Shown here: in pieces, positions 32,311-44,744 of the stretch
How the letters are laid out: the number at the start of each line of letters is the position of its first letter
Position numbering within the stretch: the stretch's first letter is position 1
Assembly: GCF_003589595.1 (NCBI RefSeq)
Contig: NW_020653993.1
Location: forward strand, 5,720,892-5,784,891
DNA length: 64,000 nt
Direction: 5' to 3'
Source: Hyposmocoma kahamanoa
Lineage: Eukaryota; Arthropoda; Insecta; Lepidoptera; Cosmopterigidae
Notes under the pieces: generated by a model
Database searches by the model: none
Told to the model about the DNA's origin: nothing
What the model saw: only the letters and a program-made list of their open reading frames with translations
Translations under genes and position numbers: made by a program

Positions 32311-35300
32311 CTGAAATAAAAGAAAAGAAAATAATTAGATATTTATTTAAGCTTGACATTATTGCGACTTATTATTTTAAATGTATATAATTGAATAAAA
32401 TATTTTAATAATTAAGATAAGTACACTAAAATTGTGGTAAATTTGCATGCTATTACTAGCTAAGTGTGAGAACCTGTTAATAGAAATATATGTTAATTCA
32501 ACTATGTAACTGGGAATAAATTATTATTATTATAAAAAAAGTGAAATTACTACTTGTTGTCTGGTACACGTGACACAGTTAACATTTTTCTTAACATTTA
32601 TTTAACCCTTAAACAAACGCAGTAGCAAATCAGCGCCTTGTAAAAGAGTTCATCTGGGGAAGTATTGCCACCTTACCTATTTCTGCCACCAAGCAGTAAG
32701 GTTTACATTACTGTGTGCCGGTTTTGAAGGGTAAGGGGTGCTGGTGAAGTTACAGGCACATGGGACTTGTCAAGTCATGTTTCAGGGTAACGGGCGCAGT
32801 GGCAGTGCTCCTCAGATCTTTGCGATTTAAAGCTCTGAGTGTGCCATGGATAGGTGTGTCGCTCACCACCAGGTGCTCGACTTTTTCGTCCCTTCACTTG
32901 ACATCATAAAAAATGAAACATTTCGTCGCTTTGGTGAAACTAACTAAAAACTAACTGTTACTCAGATTAGAGACACAATTTGTAATCAGGGAACTGTAGC
33001 AAAAAAAAAATTCAAGTTATAAATCACTTCTTTTCACACATCAGGTAAAGGAATGTTAAATTGCCTATTGCCAACACAAAGCTTCGCAATTTGAGCAATC
33101 GACTACCGATTCCTACCATTTATATATACCATTTGCCGCTATATCTACCATCAATCTTCCGATAGGTGGCGATTAGCTAAAGTAACGGGTGGGAAAATTG
33201 CACTTCGGAAAATTGAAATTTATTTTTTTTAAACCGGGTGCGACCTGGTTAATAACAGAGAATGTTATACTTTAGAAACTGTTAAATGATGTCAAAAGCA
33301 ATCAATGACACAACAAATTACACCAGTACGTTTTCAGGTTGCACAACGTAATTGTTGTTAAAATTTTACATCTCTTGCGAGTATATAAAATATTTTTTCT
33401 ACTCCTGTACTTTTTAATCTATCAATTATAATTTTATAGACCACACCACATAGGCGCTCTTTTTAGTTCTGAACCAAAATTGTATTGTCTGTGGTACTCG
33501 CTAATAAACTGAAAAAATTCAAAGGAGTTTCAAAAATGTCGTAATTTGGCTAATTAAAAGAGTCTCCTTAAATGCGTCACTATGTTTCTGAACAACATAA
33601 CGTCACTATATTTGTGAAATTATTAAAATTCTGAATATTTTAAATAATATCTTAAAATGTTACATGCAAAAGCGTAACCATTTGGCAAAAACGAACAATG
33701 TAAAATACGAAATATTCCCAATATTTTACGCTACTCATCATATACGCATTTGTTAAAATATAAGCGGTACTTGGCCAATCACGGGCACCATTTTATTTCT
33801 GAGCGTTTTGTAGCGTTTGTTTGGCTTTCATTTGAGTTTATTGTCGTGATTTGTTAACAAATAATCTTTAAATATTGGTCGTGTTTCATTATTTTCATTT
33901 ACTCGCAGAAAAATTGTTGTATGCAATCATTACATAATTTAGTCTTAAAACCTTATACCTATTATATGGTAGTCGACTTTGAGAAACCTCTTATGCTACG
34001 ATTGCATAAAAAACTAAGAGTAACGTGTACTACAAGTTACACAAAGAAATTAAATATGACCGTGAAGAATTGATACTGCATTGATTAAAATTTTTACGAT
34101 TTTCACACATTATTTGATTAAAAAAACTGTTACTTAATTATTTTACGCCTGAGACATAAGTAAAGAAGTCCCATGTGCCTGTAATTTCACCAGCACCCTT
34201 CAAAACCTGAACGCAGTAATACTGATGCAGTAAACCTGAACATTACTGCTTATCAGCAGAAATAGGTAAGGTGACAGACAGTAAATCCCTGGATGAACTC
34301 TTTCAGAAGGAGCCCCACTGTACTCCTTAGTGGTATCATATATCATATATTTGCACGATGCCCATATTTCATTGTCACCCTATATCACAAATTCACTTCC
34401 TACTTAACGTGTGTGATGAGTTTCGCTGGACATCCTATTTAATGTGAGTAGGAGTGTCTGTGTGTGACGCAGTTAAATCTTAGACTATGGGAACCAAAGG
34501 ACATGTTATACTGACATATATAAATCAGACGTTATATGTATAAGATGCATTTAGACAAAAATTTTTTTGTCTTTGTTGAACTACTGCGTGCCGTCGTAAG
34601 CCAAAAGTGATAGCACTACATTAATTTATGTCGAGAATCGAAAATACGTAACGTCATCTTAAATGCCAACTGGTGCCTTACCATGAACTCTTATTACAGT
34701 TCAGTATAGGTTCGTAACGCCAAAAAAGTGGGATGGTGATATACACTTCATGTAGCGCTGTCTCACTACGATTCATTTTAGGTCCTAAACTAGATCGTAA
34801 TAAGAGTTCATGGTAAGGCCCCTGTCCTCATTTTGCCATTTTTGTAGTACCCTTTGAAAACCGTTTCCGGTTGTCAAAGGGAAGTACATCAGATGTCAAA
34901 ACCAATGTTTGGCCAAATGTTTTAGTGAATTATTCGCATGAATTGCAATAAAATGGACAAAAATATTGACAGTGAGAACAATTAAGTATTGATAAAAATG
35001 CATCGTTGCAGCATTAAGGGGTGCGGCAGTAGAAAAAGCGGAAATCAACCGAATGTTACATTACACCGGCGTGTGTTATTTTCTGCCTATAAATCATATA
35101 ATAGCCCAAATATGTCATGTAATTAGACTCATTTAAGTAGTTTATTCATAAGTCTTGCCGAATTTCGCTTTGGTTACTTTAGATTGCCTGTTTGTAGTAT
35201 ATTTTGATGAATGTTGATTTTGATTTTGACTATTATTTTGAGATAGTGTCGTTCTTGTAAGCAGACATAGTTTCGATAATCTGTTATTAAAACAATTCAC

Positions 35301-38300
35301 TACGAGGTTTTTTATTTCATTATTATTATTTTTAACGTTTACTTACAAATCGAAAAGGAAGGAAAGAATGGTAGGAAATTATAGGACTGCCGAACAGAAT
35401 TGAATTGCAGAACCGAATTGGATCAATTACCATCTTCGTTTGTTTGCTCCATTTTGAAGAGTCAAATTTTAATAGAACTTTGAATGTAACTAGATTACAA
35501 GCTTGTTACATAGGCCAACCTTTGGTAAAAAGCTGAGATTGCATTAATATATTTCAACATCGATTCCAGCACGCAGCGATCAGGCGCCGCATCAGCAATA
35601 TCAATATACCCGAGTAACCTAGTTTATAAAATGTATTATTAATTATATTTTATTTTTTGGCATTGTGATTCTAACATCGAACGCAAACACTTGTAATTTA
35701 GGAATAATTCCAATTAAATTTTAGGTTTTTAAAATCTTTTTGGGTTTTTGAAGTCCTCCGGCCGCAGCCTTCGTAATTGGCGCAGTCGGTAGGATAGGAG
35801 AGGATACTTGAATAGATTAGCGTAGGACATTTCTAACATCGATTTGTACCACCACATCGCTACCGCCGCGAGCAATCGCGTCGCCGTTCGAGTATCCTGA
35901 AAAGAACCTGAGGCCAGCGGCTGGGAGATCGAAGAATCCAGACGTTGATTCGCAGAGAACCAGAATGATATATATGTAAGTCAAACAAGTACATTGAATT
36001 ATCCTGTGTTGCTTGTCCTTTTTAATCTGTAATGTCCTTAGTTTCCTTTTAATGTAAAATTAATCCTTTCAAAATTTTTCACGCTATAGAAAGGTATTTT
36101 AGTAAATTCACTACATCGAGTAGGAATGCACGAAGGCAAGCAGTAGATAATTTTAGGAATTTAGAAATAATATTAGAAGGAATTAAAATGGCGAATCCTC
36201 CACTAGATCCTGAAACAATTTTCAAAATATTAAGACCTGTACCAGAGTTTGATAGGAACCCGAATGTTCTCACACGATTTATTAATCTCTGTGATCAGAT
36301 TTGCGCAGCTTATCTCAGAAATCCACCGGGCAATGAGCTGTCTAATCCTTGCTTAATTAACGGCATATTGAATAAAATTACTGGACCAGTCGCACAAATT
36401 CAAATGGCGTTCCAGACAGCTGGCTTGGCATTAGAAACTCTTTATTATATAACTTTTCGGATCAAAGGGACGAAACGGCCCTTTACAATGACCTGTCTGT
36501 TGCCACGCAAGGAAATAAGGTCACCTCAAGAATTTTATGATCGCATGAAGCAATTGTGATTACTATTGAGGCGAAGCGCATCCTGTATAGGAAATTGGCT
36601 ATGCAGGCATTTGTACGTAGGTTAAGAGAGCCCTTAGGTTCTCGCATCAGGTGTATGCGCCCCGATAGTATCGAAAAAGCTTTGGAATTTGTGCAAGAAG
36701 AGACAAACATAATGTACGTGCAACAGAGAATCGACAATACGTCAGAAAGGAAATTCAACTCAAATAAAAATGTTCAATTGGCACCCCTGTTCATGCCGCC
36801 AGTACAAAAACCGTTTGCTCTACCTGCACCAATGCCTACGACTATGAATGTACCTTTTCAGCGTCCACCACTTCTTCAACAATCCTGGGAACCAAATACT
36901 TCAAATTTTCAAATGAATAGACCTCTTCAAGGTCCCCCTCGCACTCAACAGATGTTTCGCGCCCTGCCACCAAACTATAACCACCTAGAAATCAACCCTT
37001 TAGTTCAGGCTCTAAGCCTATGAGTGGCGTGAGTAATTTTCAATCTAGACAATTAATGCCAAATATATAATAGTTTCCATAATGGTCATAATTGGATGAA
37101 ATCAGGTAATACACCACCCAGTAATTATTTCAAATCCCGTGAATTAAATTTGAATGAGTGTTCTGGTTATGATAATTATAATTAGTACCCTGAACTTTAC
37201 TTTGACCCTGAAACTTACTATTATTATCCCAAGAATCCCGATTATAATGACTACAATGTTACGACTTATGACAGTGACTACCAAGCGCATAATTTGACTG
37301 AATCCGTAGACGACAACATCTGTGAACTTAATCAAACTTATCCCTCTATTTGCAATAACCCCGCGCAGGATTTTCCACCAGTATAACCTACAAAAAAGCC
37401 AAAATAGAAGTTAATCTTCAAACGCAAAGATAACTTCCATTTATTCAAATCTCTAATCCCACATTGAAGCTTCTTATTGATACTGGAGCAAACCAGTCGT
37501 TCATTAACCCCGATGTAGTTCAAAATCATTACCCTCATATACCCCTTAATATAGACCCGTTCGAAGTTACCAATGTACACGCGACCACGCGAGAAGACTA
37601 CTCTATTAATATACCTTGTTTCCCAGAATTCAATGACCGCAACGATATTAAATTATTTTTGTATAAATTTCATAACTATTTCGATGGTTTGATCGGGTTG
37701 GATTTATTAGAGAAATGGGAAGCAAAAACAGTTTTTACTAGACTCCGAGAATCCAATTTTAAAATTCAAATGAACAAATCCGAATTTTTAAGATTGGAGA
37801 CTGCGTTTCTTGGCCATGTGATCGGCAGAGACGGTATTAAACCGAACCCCGACAAAGTAGCAGCCATAATGAAGTACCCTATTCCTAAAAGCCCTAAGGA
37901 AATTAAGCAATTCCCAGGCCAAGTAGGATACTATAGAAAATTTATCCCCGATTTTGCTCATCTCATTAAACAATTAACTCGATGTGTAAAAAAGGAAAGA
38001 AAGGTATATTAGATAATGAATATATTAACTGCTTTGAGAAATGCAAAACTCTATTGACTAACGACCCGATATTACAATTTCCAGACTTCGATAGAGAATT
38101 TCTATTAACGACAGATGCTTCTAATGTGGCCATAGGAGCCATACTCTCTCAAGGACCCGTAAGATCAGATAAGCCCGTGTGCTAATCCCCCAGAACTCTG
38201 AATGACAGTGAATGCAACTACAGCACTATAGAGAAAGAGTTGTTAGCAATTGTATGGGCTACTAAATATTTCCGACCTTACCTATTTGGTCGCAAATTTA

Positions 38301-41300
38301 AGGTACTCACAGACCACAAACCCCTACAATGGGTAATGAATCTAAAGGAGCCTAACTCCAGATTAACTCGGTGGAAGCTAAAACTTAGTGAGTATGACTT
38401 TACAGTAATTTACAAAAAAGGTAAAAACAATACAAACGCCGACGCCCTCTCCCGAGTTGAAATACATAATGAAGAAATAAGCTCTATTGTAGCCAACCCC
38501 TCAGAAAAACCACCATCCATTGCTAATAACTCAAGTACAGAAACAGTTCATACTAGTCTAGAGCACCCAATCCTTGAAGTTCTTATTACGGATGAGCCTT
38601 TAAATAAATTCCATAGACAAATTGTTATGACTATTGTGGGTGACTTAAAACGCAGACCAACTGTGACAAAACCATTCGAGACCCACACGCGGACTTCCGT
38701 ACAGATTTCTGAAAATAATTTGGTAGAAGATGTAGTGAAAACCATCAAAGAGTATGTAAACCCTAAAGTAAATACTGCCTTATTGATAATTCCACCTCTC
38801 GGAATGTATGACATCATACCAATAATTTAAAATCACTTTAAAAGTTCAGCTATGAATCTTGTATTAGCAAAAACCGAAGTTGAAAACGTCAAGGAATATT
38901 TACGACAGCAGGACATTATTAAGAACTACCATGATGGAAAAACCAATCACCGTGATATAAATGAATGTTTCCTAACTCTTTCTAAAAGATATTTTTGGCC
39001 TAAGATGAGGGAACAGATTACTAAATTCATAAGCGAATGCACTATGTGTGGTCAGGCCAAATATGACCGAACCCCTATCAAACAAAGGTTCAACATTGTA
39101 CCTCGTGCAACCAAACCATTTGAAATAGTCCATCTAGACCTATTTACCGCACAAAATGAAAAATATTTAACTATAATAGACGTTTTTTCAAAATACGCTT
39201 AAGCCTACTATCTCCGTGACGATTCAGCTCTTAGCATCATTCAAAGCTTACTGCATTTTTGTACTCACCATGGTCTTCCATTAACGTTAGTGACTGACAA
39301 TGGAACGGAATTCACGAACCAATTATTTACCGAATTTACCCAGCTACATAAAATACAACATCATAGAACTTTACCTCATTCACCCAATGACAATGGCAAT
39401 ATCGAAAGAATCCATTCCACTTTATTAGAGCATCTACGTTTATTAAAATTACTGCAAAACATAATAATAAACTGTAATAAACCTTATGCCATATGCCATT
39501 TTAGCTTATAACAGTTCAGTACATAGTTTTACGAAATGCCGACCGTAGGACATAATTAACGGACATCTCGACCCACGAGATCCTACTTACATTGACTTGA
39601 CCAAACACCTACTACAATAATATTCACAAAACCACAGAGACTAAATGAAAACCGTTTATTAAATAATAAATGAATCATCGCTAGCTGACCGTACCATCCT
39701 AATTGAAAATCGTAGTAAAGACCGCGAGTCTGAGATTGAATATGAACCCCAACAGCAGGTGTTCATTAGCAACCCTTTTGCTAGCCGCCAGAAGCTCACA
39801 CCCCGCTACACTCAAGATACAGTCCTAGCAGATTTACCTATTCATATTTACACGACTAAAAAACGCGGTCCTGTAGCTAAATCTCGATTAAAGAGAGTAT
39901 CTAAATCGGCTAAATTGTTACAGAATCGTTCTAACCCTAACCTTGTAGACGGTTTAGGTTCCATTATTAAGAGCATCTCAGGTAATCTCGACTATTTAGA
40001 TGCTGCTAAATACGATGATGTCATAAAAGCTCGCCAGAATAATCAATTAAAAATTACAGATGAATTTAACAATCATATTAGTATCAGTAAAGATTGGATG
40101 GCACAACATAGTAGTATAATATCTGAAATAGTTAATAATCAAAATAAAATTAAGTCTACATTAGAATCCCTTTTGAAGGAAGATGCCTACCGAGAACCAA
40201 GTATAATTAAATATACCAAATTTGCCCAACTGTTAACAATTATTACAGAAAATACTGACGATATTCTAGCGNNNNNNNNNNNNNNNNNNNNNNNNNNNNN
40301 NNNNNNNNNNNNNNNNNNNNNNNNNNNNNNNNNNNNNNNNNNNNNNNNNNNNNNNNNNNNNNNNNNNNNNNNNNNNNNNNNNNNNNNNNNNNNNNNNNNN
40401 NNNNNNNNNNNNNNNNNNNNNNNNNNNNNNNNNNNNNNNNNNNNNNNNNNNNNNNNNNNNNNNNNNNNNNNNNNNNNNNNNNNNNNNNNNNNNNNNNNNN
40501 NNNNNNNNNNNNNNNNNNNNNNNNNNNNNNNNNNNNNNNNNNNNNNNNNNNNNNNNNNNNNNNNNNNNNNNNNNNNNNNNNNNNNNNNNNNNNNNNNNNN
40601 NNNNNNNNNNNNNNNNNNNNNNNNNNNNNNNNNNNNNNNNNNNNNNNNNNNNNNNNNNNNNNNNNNNNNNNCCCTACGCATTGGCAACGCTGATCCATAG
40701 ACATCTGCAACATCAAAGAAACTGCCTATCCGTTGCCAGTCTTTGAGAACAACGTTGACTCGCTTTTTGGATTACCCTATGTCATAGCGCAAAATAAATA
40801 CTTACGAGAGAGGTTATTCCACATCTAGCAGGTTCGAGGAAGGAACGAACGTGATGCCCGCGTTGTTTTAAATTGCTAGGAATCAAGAATGCGGGTATGG
40901 ACTCTACCCATTTGTTGGGATGTGCGTTGGTGGAAACGTGTCGATGGCACCATTTCGAAAAGTTCCTTTGAGCAATCCCCGTTATAAAGACGGTAGAATA
41001 CACGGAAAGAGCCAATGTCTCTCTGTAGACTTCAAACCGTATGTTAGTTTGGGAACATCAACAACACGACGTCAAGTGGTGTATTTTCGAAGCATGTGTA
41101 ATTTGGTTCGCTTGTTAATGATCACTGGTAATGGTCAAGGAAAATCAAGGAAAACATCCTGATGAAACTTGTATGTCAGGGACGGTTCATAAATCTTTTC
41201 GAATACGCCTGGGAAATCTTTAGTCCGTACCTACGGGGTTAACGTGATTGAATACAGTCTAAAACTTAACTTTAGAAAGAGTAGGATGTACATATACAGG

Positions 41301-41955
41301 GTTATTTTTAAAAGACTAACAATCTCATAGGATTGTATTACTAAAATCTTAAACAACAACTTTTGTTCCACGACTTTTTAGAAAACATAATAAATTTACC
41401 AAAAACAAACTTTTACGTTTTTTTTGTAATTACTAATACAAACATCGAACACTTAGAAAATATTTCTGCGATCCGGTCGGATTCGAACCGACGTCTTCTA
41501 GCAAACCGTGCCAGACTGCTGTGCCAATTTAGCCATGGAACAAACCAGCGGATCTCATGAATTTCTCCATTTGTCGGATCTTTGTATTTGGTTTTCAACG
41601 ACTGTTTGCCCGTAGTTTATAACAAATTTAATGTTCCCTAAGACAATTTCCCTGTATCTATTGTAGTTTCGATTTTCCCCATACTGTCCCATTAAAAAAA
41701 CACTGTATATGATTTTTTTTCACACTCTCCTTTATAATTACTCGAGCTGTGTTGTTTGCTAAACGATGATATACTATTCTATCTAATATCATTTCACTGA
41801 AGATGTCTTAGTATCTAAAGTGGAAAAATTACCCACCTTATCCTGTAGTGCTTGTGCCTTATCCTTTTCAGCCTGGATGATCTCAGCCTGCGTCAGCTTG
41901 CGCGCCTGGTGTCCCCTGAATGACGCCTGAATCTTGGTTGCTGCGTTGCACAGCT
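32203..41955 (-). CDS. igl: igloo-like IQ-motif protein (neuromodulin/neurogranin type), 3' part
   Basis: Two minus-strand exons, 41955-41837 and 32310-32203, encode the last 74 residues or so of an IQ-motif protein. IQ motifs bind calmodulin, typically the calcium-free form, and in Drosophila igloo is the neural relative of vertebrate neuromodulin and neurogranin. Each exon carries one IQ motif: [17 protein letters not shown] and [18 protein letters not shown]. Between them is a charged linker ([15 protein letters not shown], then [11 protein letters not shown]), and the protein ends QN-stop. The phases match (0/0). The 9.5-kb intron contains an errantivirus and other repeats. Upstream exons with the N-terminus were not found in this window, so the gene is partial. 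Alternative: another IQ-repeat protein of the same family. Confidence 0.8.
32627..32912 (+). repeat. SINE-like repeat A, nearly full length
   Basis: From CAGCGCCTTGTAAAAGAGTT to TTCACTTGACATCATAAAAA, with all internal modules. It lies in the large igl intron. Confidence 0.8.
32913..34150. other. Intronic stretch without gene
   Basis: AT-rich igl intron sequence. No exon, TIR pair or RT similarity was supported. Confidence 0.45.
34157..34315 (-). repeat. SINE-like repeat A, truncated copy
   Basis: AGTCCCATGTGCCTGTAATT, TCACCAGCACCCTTCAAAAC and GAACTCTTTCAGAAGGAGC are the complement of the repeat's left half. Confidence 0.75.
34675..34819. mobile_element. Small MITE, 145 bp
   Basis: Terminal inverted repeat GCCTTACCATGAACTCTTAT followed by TAC, 23 bp and exact at both ends. 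The interior has no coding capacity. Confidence 0.8.
34840..35400. other. Intronic stretch without gene
   Basis: AT-rich. It contains one short hairpin (CCCTTTGAAAACCG ... CGGTTGTCAAAGGG, 34851-34882). Otherwise nothing is recognised before the LTR element. Confidence 0.4.
35500..35777 (+). repeat. Putative 5' LTR (start uncertain)
   Basis: Ends TTCGTAATT directly before the primer-binding site; errantivirus LTRs usually end in AATT. A TATAAA box is at about 35625. Without the 3' copy the left boundary is a guess. Confidence 0.45.
35778..35795 (+). other. Primer-binding site, tRNA-Ser type
   Basis: TGGCGCAGTCGGTAGGAT is complementary to the 3' part of insect tRNA-Ser including the CCA end, the primer used by the 17.6/297 group of errantiviruses. 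Confidence 0.85.
36188..37023 (+). pseudogene. Errantivirus gag-like gene, split in two frames
   Basis: The first part (36188-36559, from the ATG) begins [17 protein letters not shown] and stops at MKQL. The second part (36556-37023) is in another frame and resembles the rest of a capsid-type protein, with a Pro/Gln-rich end. The break at about 36556 is a frameshift with a stop. No zinc knuckle is seen, as is usual for errantivirus gag. Confidence 0.65.
37024..37463 (+). pseudogene. gag-pol junction region, decayed
   Basis: Tyr/Asn-rich reading (for example NYN and YYYY-type codons) with several stops in each frame, between the gag part and the protease. It probably held the end of gag and the start of pol. 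Confidence 0.45.
37464..38012 (+). pseudogene. Errantivirus pol: protease joined to late RT by deletion
   Basis: Starts with the aspartic protease active site [12 protein letters not shown]. After [12 protein letters not shown] the frame passes directly into sequence that in intact elements lies well downstream of the RT active site ([26 protein letters not shown]). The fingers and palm, including the YxDD box, are missing, so no functional RT could be made. The frame ends after VKKERK, where a frameshift leads into the next piece. Confidence 0.8.
37982..38830 (+). pseudogene. Errantivirus pol: RNase H region
   Basis: Contains [17 protein letters not shown] with the first RNase H aspartate, an in-frame TAA at 38183-38185, then [25 protein letters not shown] and [10 protein letters not shown] second in-frame TAA ends it at 38828-38830. 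Overlaps the previous piece in a different frame. Confidence 0.8.
38852..39511 (+). pseudogene. Errantivirus pol: integrase
   Basis: Has the zinc-binding HHCC-type region (H in [15 protein letters not shown]), then the core with HLDLF and VTDNGTEF carrying catalytic Asp residues, and [16 protein letters not shown] with the Glu. Interrupted by TAA at 39200-39202 and ended at 39511 by another stop. Confidence 0.8.
39759..40271 (+). pseudogene. Integrase C-terminus fused to envelope-like remnant
   Basis: A frame different from the integrase core. Its first 60 residues or so are a basic integrase tail ([16 protein letters not shown]). From about 39940 it reads like the transmembrane half of an errantivirus envelope protein ([18 protein letters not shown]), which belongs to the baculovirus F-type group. 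The envelope N-terminal half and the spacer are missing, so this is a second internal deletion. It runs into the gap. Confidence 0.7.
40272..40671. other. Assembly gap, 400 N
   Basis: Exactly 400 unknown bases inside or at the end of the errantivirus. Open frames crossing it are meaningless. Confidence 0.95.
40672..41400. other. Stretch without supported gene after the gap
   Basis: Does not resemble the LTR region before 35777. A minus frame at 41015-40782 and plus frames nearby are short and not recognised; the GC-richer part (40800-41160) may be a LINE remnant. Confidence 0.35.
41405..41612 (-). repeat. SINE S copy, good tRNA-like head
   Basis: The complement contains TTCCATGGCTAAATTGGCAC, CACGGTTTGCTAGAAGACG and the B box GGTTCGAATCCGACCGG, followed by the AT-rich body. 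It lies in the igl intron, 230 bp from the internal exon. Confidence 0.8.
41837..41955 (-). CDS. igl: igl internal exon with IQ motif
   Basis: 119 nt. The acceptor is TTGTTCGCAG and the donor is GATAAG/GTGGGT. Two leading bases complete a codon from the previous exon; then 39 codons with [19 protein letters not shown]. Codon use is GC-richer than the surroundings, as expected for a conserved exon. Confidence 0.85.
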
Positions 41956-42602
41956 CTGCGAACAACAGAAAATAATCGTGTCAAGTTCTCGCAATTGGAA
42001 ATAAAACAATTTTATTTCCAGAATCATCGAGTATTCCAGAATCAACGTTTCGTGCTCTTTACGGTACCTTTACGATGAGTTTAGTTATATTTGTTGTTAG
42101 CGACCTCGTAAAACATTTAAATGTAAAACGTAACTTCGTCTTTAGACTTACTAGAGAGCGCTGTACAATTTGCCATACAAAACTGTCAAATAATTTGCGC
42201 AATCGTTAGCGACAACTGTCACAGTAAGCTCATGGTAAAGGTGAAAAGGTTTTAAATCACTAATGTGCTGTGACTAGGATCACAGCAATAAAATAGGATA
42301 CTTAGGTCCACAAAAATTTATTCCAATTATTCCAGTCAAAAGAAAAAGGCTGCAACAAGAAAGGGTATATAAAAAAACAGGTACAGCGCTACAAAACACT
42401 CCACACTTCAATACTAAAACGTGATATAAACTTACCCCGAAAGGGCCGAGTTACACAGTATTACTAGGTTAGATTAGAATTAAAATTGGCACATGATTTA
42501 GGTTAGGAACTGGTAAAAGGATCAAAATTAGACTCAATTAAAAATTAGAGCAGTTACATCGGGTGGGCAGCGGGTGACTTGAGACTTGATTTGATTTGAG
42601 AG

Positions 42603-42922
42603 CAATGGCGGATTTGCCCTAAGGCCCAGTAGGCCCGGGCCTAGGGCGGCTAGATTTTAGGGGTGGTCAATCGTGCCAAAAAATTCACTGATGATAGCAA
42701 GAAACTTCATAGTGGGCCGCACTGCACCGCATCGTATAACAATAATCTTCCTAAATAACTTTCGTACATGTTATGTATAAAATAAACTATAATCACTACA
42801 CTACTACATATTATCATTACCGCATCTGTCTGTCTGTCTGATCGCGATAAATTCAAAAACTACTGAACTGATTACTACATGGCCTGGGGCTTAGGGCGGT
42901 CAAGAGTGCAAATCCGCCTCTG
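42603..42922. mobile_element. hAT-like MITE
   Basis: The left end CAATGGCGGATTTGCCCTAA pairs with the right end GTGCAAATCCGCCTCTG, and inside each end is a GGGC(C/T)TAGGGCGG segment. CAGAGGCGGATTT is a known hAT-type terminus. An 8-bp target duplication is not clear. Confidence 0.65.
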
Positions 42923-42923
42923 G

Positions 42924-43455
42924 AAGGGAGTGACGACGGAACGAAACAAAATGAGAATGGCGAGGCAAGGGAATTAAAGACGAATTCAAAATTTGAAAAC
43001 AAGTGGCCAGGAACCAGAGAAAAGGTGATAGAAAGGTGGGATGACGATGAAAGGAGGTGACATCGTCACAAAGGTACCGAGCTCTTAGTCACAGCTGAGA
43101 TATCGGCCTCAGTTATCTTAATGGCATCATGGTCGATTTTAATTCTTTTTTAATAATAATAAATGCGCATGAGAGAAATTCGTACAGTCTGTTGATTTAC
43201 TTATAACTACATAGGGTCGAAACACAAAATTGCGAATCGCGCAGAAAACTGCGACGCGAATTGCTGCGCTGCGATTTTATGCGGCAAGTAATCTCACTGC
43301 CACGGTTTGGGTGACCATTCCGTGTTGCACTGCTGTTATTGATAGGAAAGTATAGGCAAAAAAACGCATAGAAGATTAACATCACAGGAATAAGCGAGAG
43401 GAACAATTCGCAAATTCGAGCTCTTAGATTTGTGTTTCGACTCACAAGTCGACAA
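42924..43455. other. Stretch without supported gene
   Basis: Purine-rich at the start (GGAAGGGAGTGACGACGGAA). No exon or repeat boundary was identified. Confidence 0.35.
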
Positions 43456-43459
43456 ACAG

Positions 43460-43550
43460 GCTCTACACGCTGATTCGAATACAGCCTGATCGAAAGAATT
43501 TTTCTTTATGAATATTCGATCTTTGTATCAATAATAATAAATTTTTTATT
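43460..43550 (+). repeat. SINE S tail
   Basis: CTGATTCGAATACAGCCTGA (B-box remnant), then AAGAATTTTTCTTTATGAAT and ATTCGATCTTTGTATCAATA match the SINE S body. Confidence 0.55.
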
Positions 43551-43657
43551 CACAAACTTGGTCACCCTACATAGTAATCTGTTTGTCATTGGAATAATCG
43601 TAGGTCACCGTTTTTAACCGACTTTCAAAAAGGACGAGGTCCTTAATTCCATTGCTT

Positions 43658-43776
<119 letters not shown>

Positions 43777-44054
43777 AAATTTAAACAAAATATTCCACTT
43801 CTAAGGGTTGCAAATTAGGGAATGAATCCGGTTTGATGAATTTCACCCACTTTCCGTTAAACGATTTTGATATGACTTGACTCATGTGATTTGACTGACA
43901 ATATTAAAAAAACATGTTCCACCTGGTTTATTTTGCAGAAGTGCATGTGAGTGAATGTATAGTATACTTTCAACATTTCGGACATGAACGAAAATATTAT
44001 CGTAACGCAAAAATGATGAAATTGAGAAAACACGACTTGAAAGTGCAAAGAAAT

Positions 44055-44192
44055 ACTGTTGCAGTGCCACTCAGAGCATTAAATTGCAAAGATCTGAGGG
44101 GGAACGCAATAATGTTCACATTATTGCTTGGCGACAGAAATATGTAGGTAAGGTGGCAGCATTTCTTGGACGAAGTCTATCTTTTTTACTGT
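44055..44192 (-). repeat. SINE-like repeat A, internally deleted copy
   Basis: GCAGTGCCACTCAGAGCATT and AAGATCTGAGGGG run directly into CAATAATGTTCACATTATTG and GTAGGTAAGGTGGCAGCA; the middle of the repeat is missing. Confidence 0.65.
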
Positions 44193-44744
44193 ATGGAATC
44201 AATAAATTTACATTGTAGTTTATACGTGGAAAACTAATTATTATGTAAAAATAAAAATAATCCCATTATTAAAATTTTCAAATCGTGCTTTCTCAATTAA
44301 ATCATTTTTAAGTTACGACAGTATTTGCTGTCATGTTCGATTTGTACGTTTAACGTCTGTAAACGAATTATGAAAAATGAATTAGTCGCTTTATAAACCA
44401 GCTCTATGTAATGCGGTGAGCAGTTTAATAAACCAACGAATTATACTATTAGGCTACGACATATCCATTAAATACCTTTCACAAAAGCCGGTAAACAATT
44501 AATCTCCCATAGCCTCCCACATCATTAATAAAACAAATGACCCAAAGACAAGATGTCACTGAGTCTCCATTGCTCATAATAAATAATGGATAAAAAGCCC
44601 CGGAGTGACCTCGGGCTTTTATCACGTAACTTTTTGTCTGTGATGGATTAGAACGTGCTTTTTATTTATTAACGGATTTTAAAAAAGAAAGAGCATCCCA
44701 ATTCGCCTGTAGTTTTTTATCTGTATATGATAAATTTGAAAAAA

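Larger units (their letters stand above)
35500..40671 (+). mobile_element. Errantivirus-type LTR retrotransposon (Ty3/gypsy group), defective
   Basis: An insect endogenous retrovirus-like element inside the igl intron. In order: a likely 5' LTR ending in AATT near 35777, a tRNA-Ser primer-binding site, a gag-like frame, aspartic protease, RT remnant, RNase H, integrase and an envelope-like remnant running into the second gap. The coding part is broken by at least two internal deletions, stops and frameshifts. The LTR start could not be fixed, and no matching 3' LTR is visible after the gap (it may be inside the N run or missing). The 35500 and 40671 limits are therefore approximate. Confidence 0.85.

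Noticed and set aside
40187..40716. Minus-strand open frames across the second N run
   Set aside because: Same artefact of the gap; the plus-strand errantivirus frame explains the flanks.
42000..42066. CAACGTTTCGTGCTCTTTACGGTACC as a MITE P fragment
   Set aside because: Only about 25 bases resemble the P centre, and no arm follows.
44587..44622. AAAAGCCC ... GGGCTTTT hairpin followed by T residues
   Set aside because: Resembles a bacterial terminator, but this is insect nuclear DNA; probably chance.
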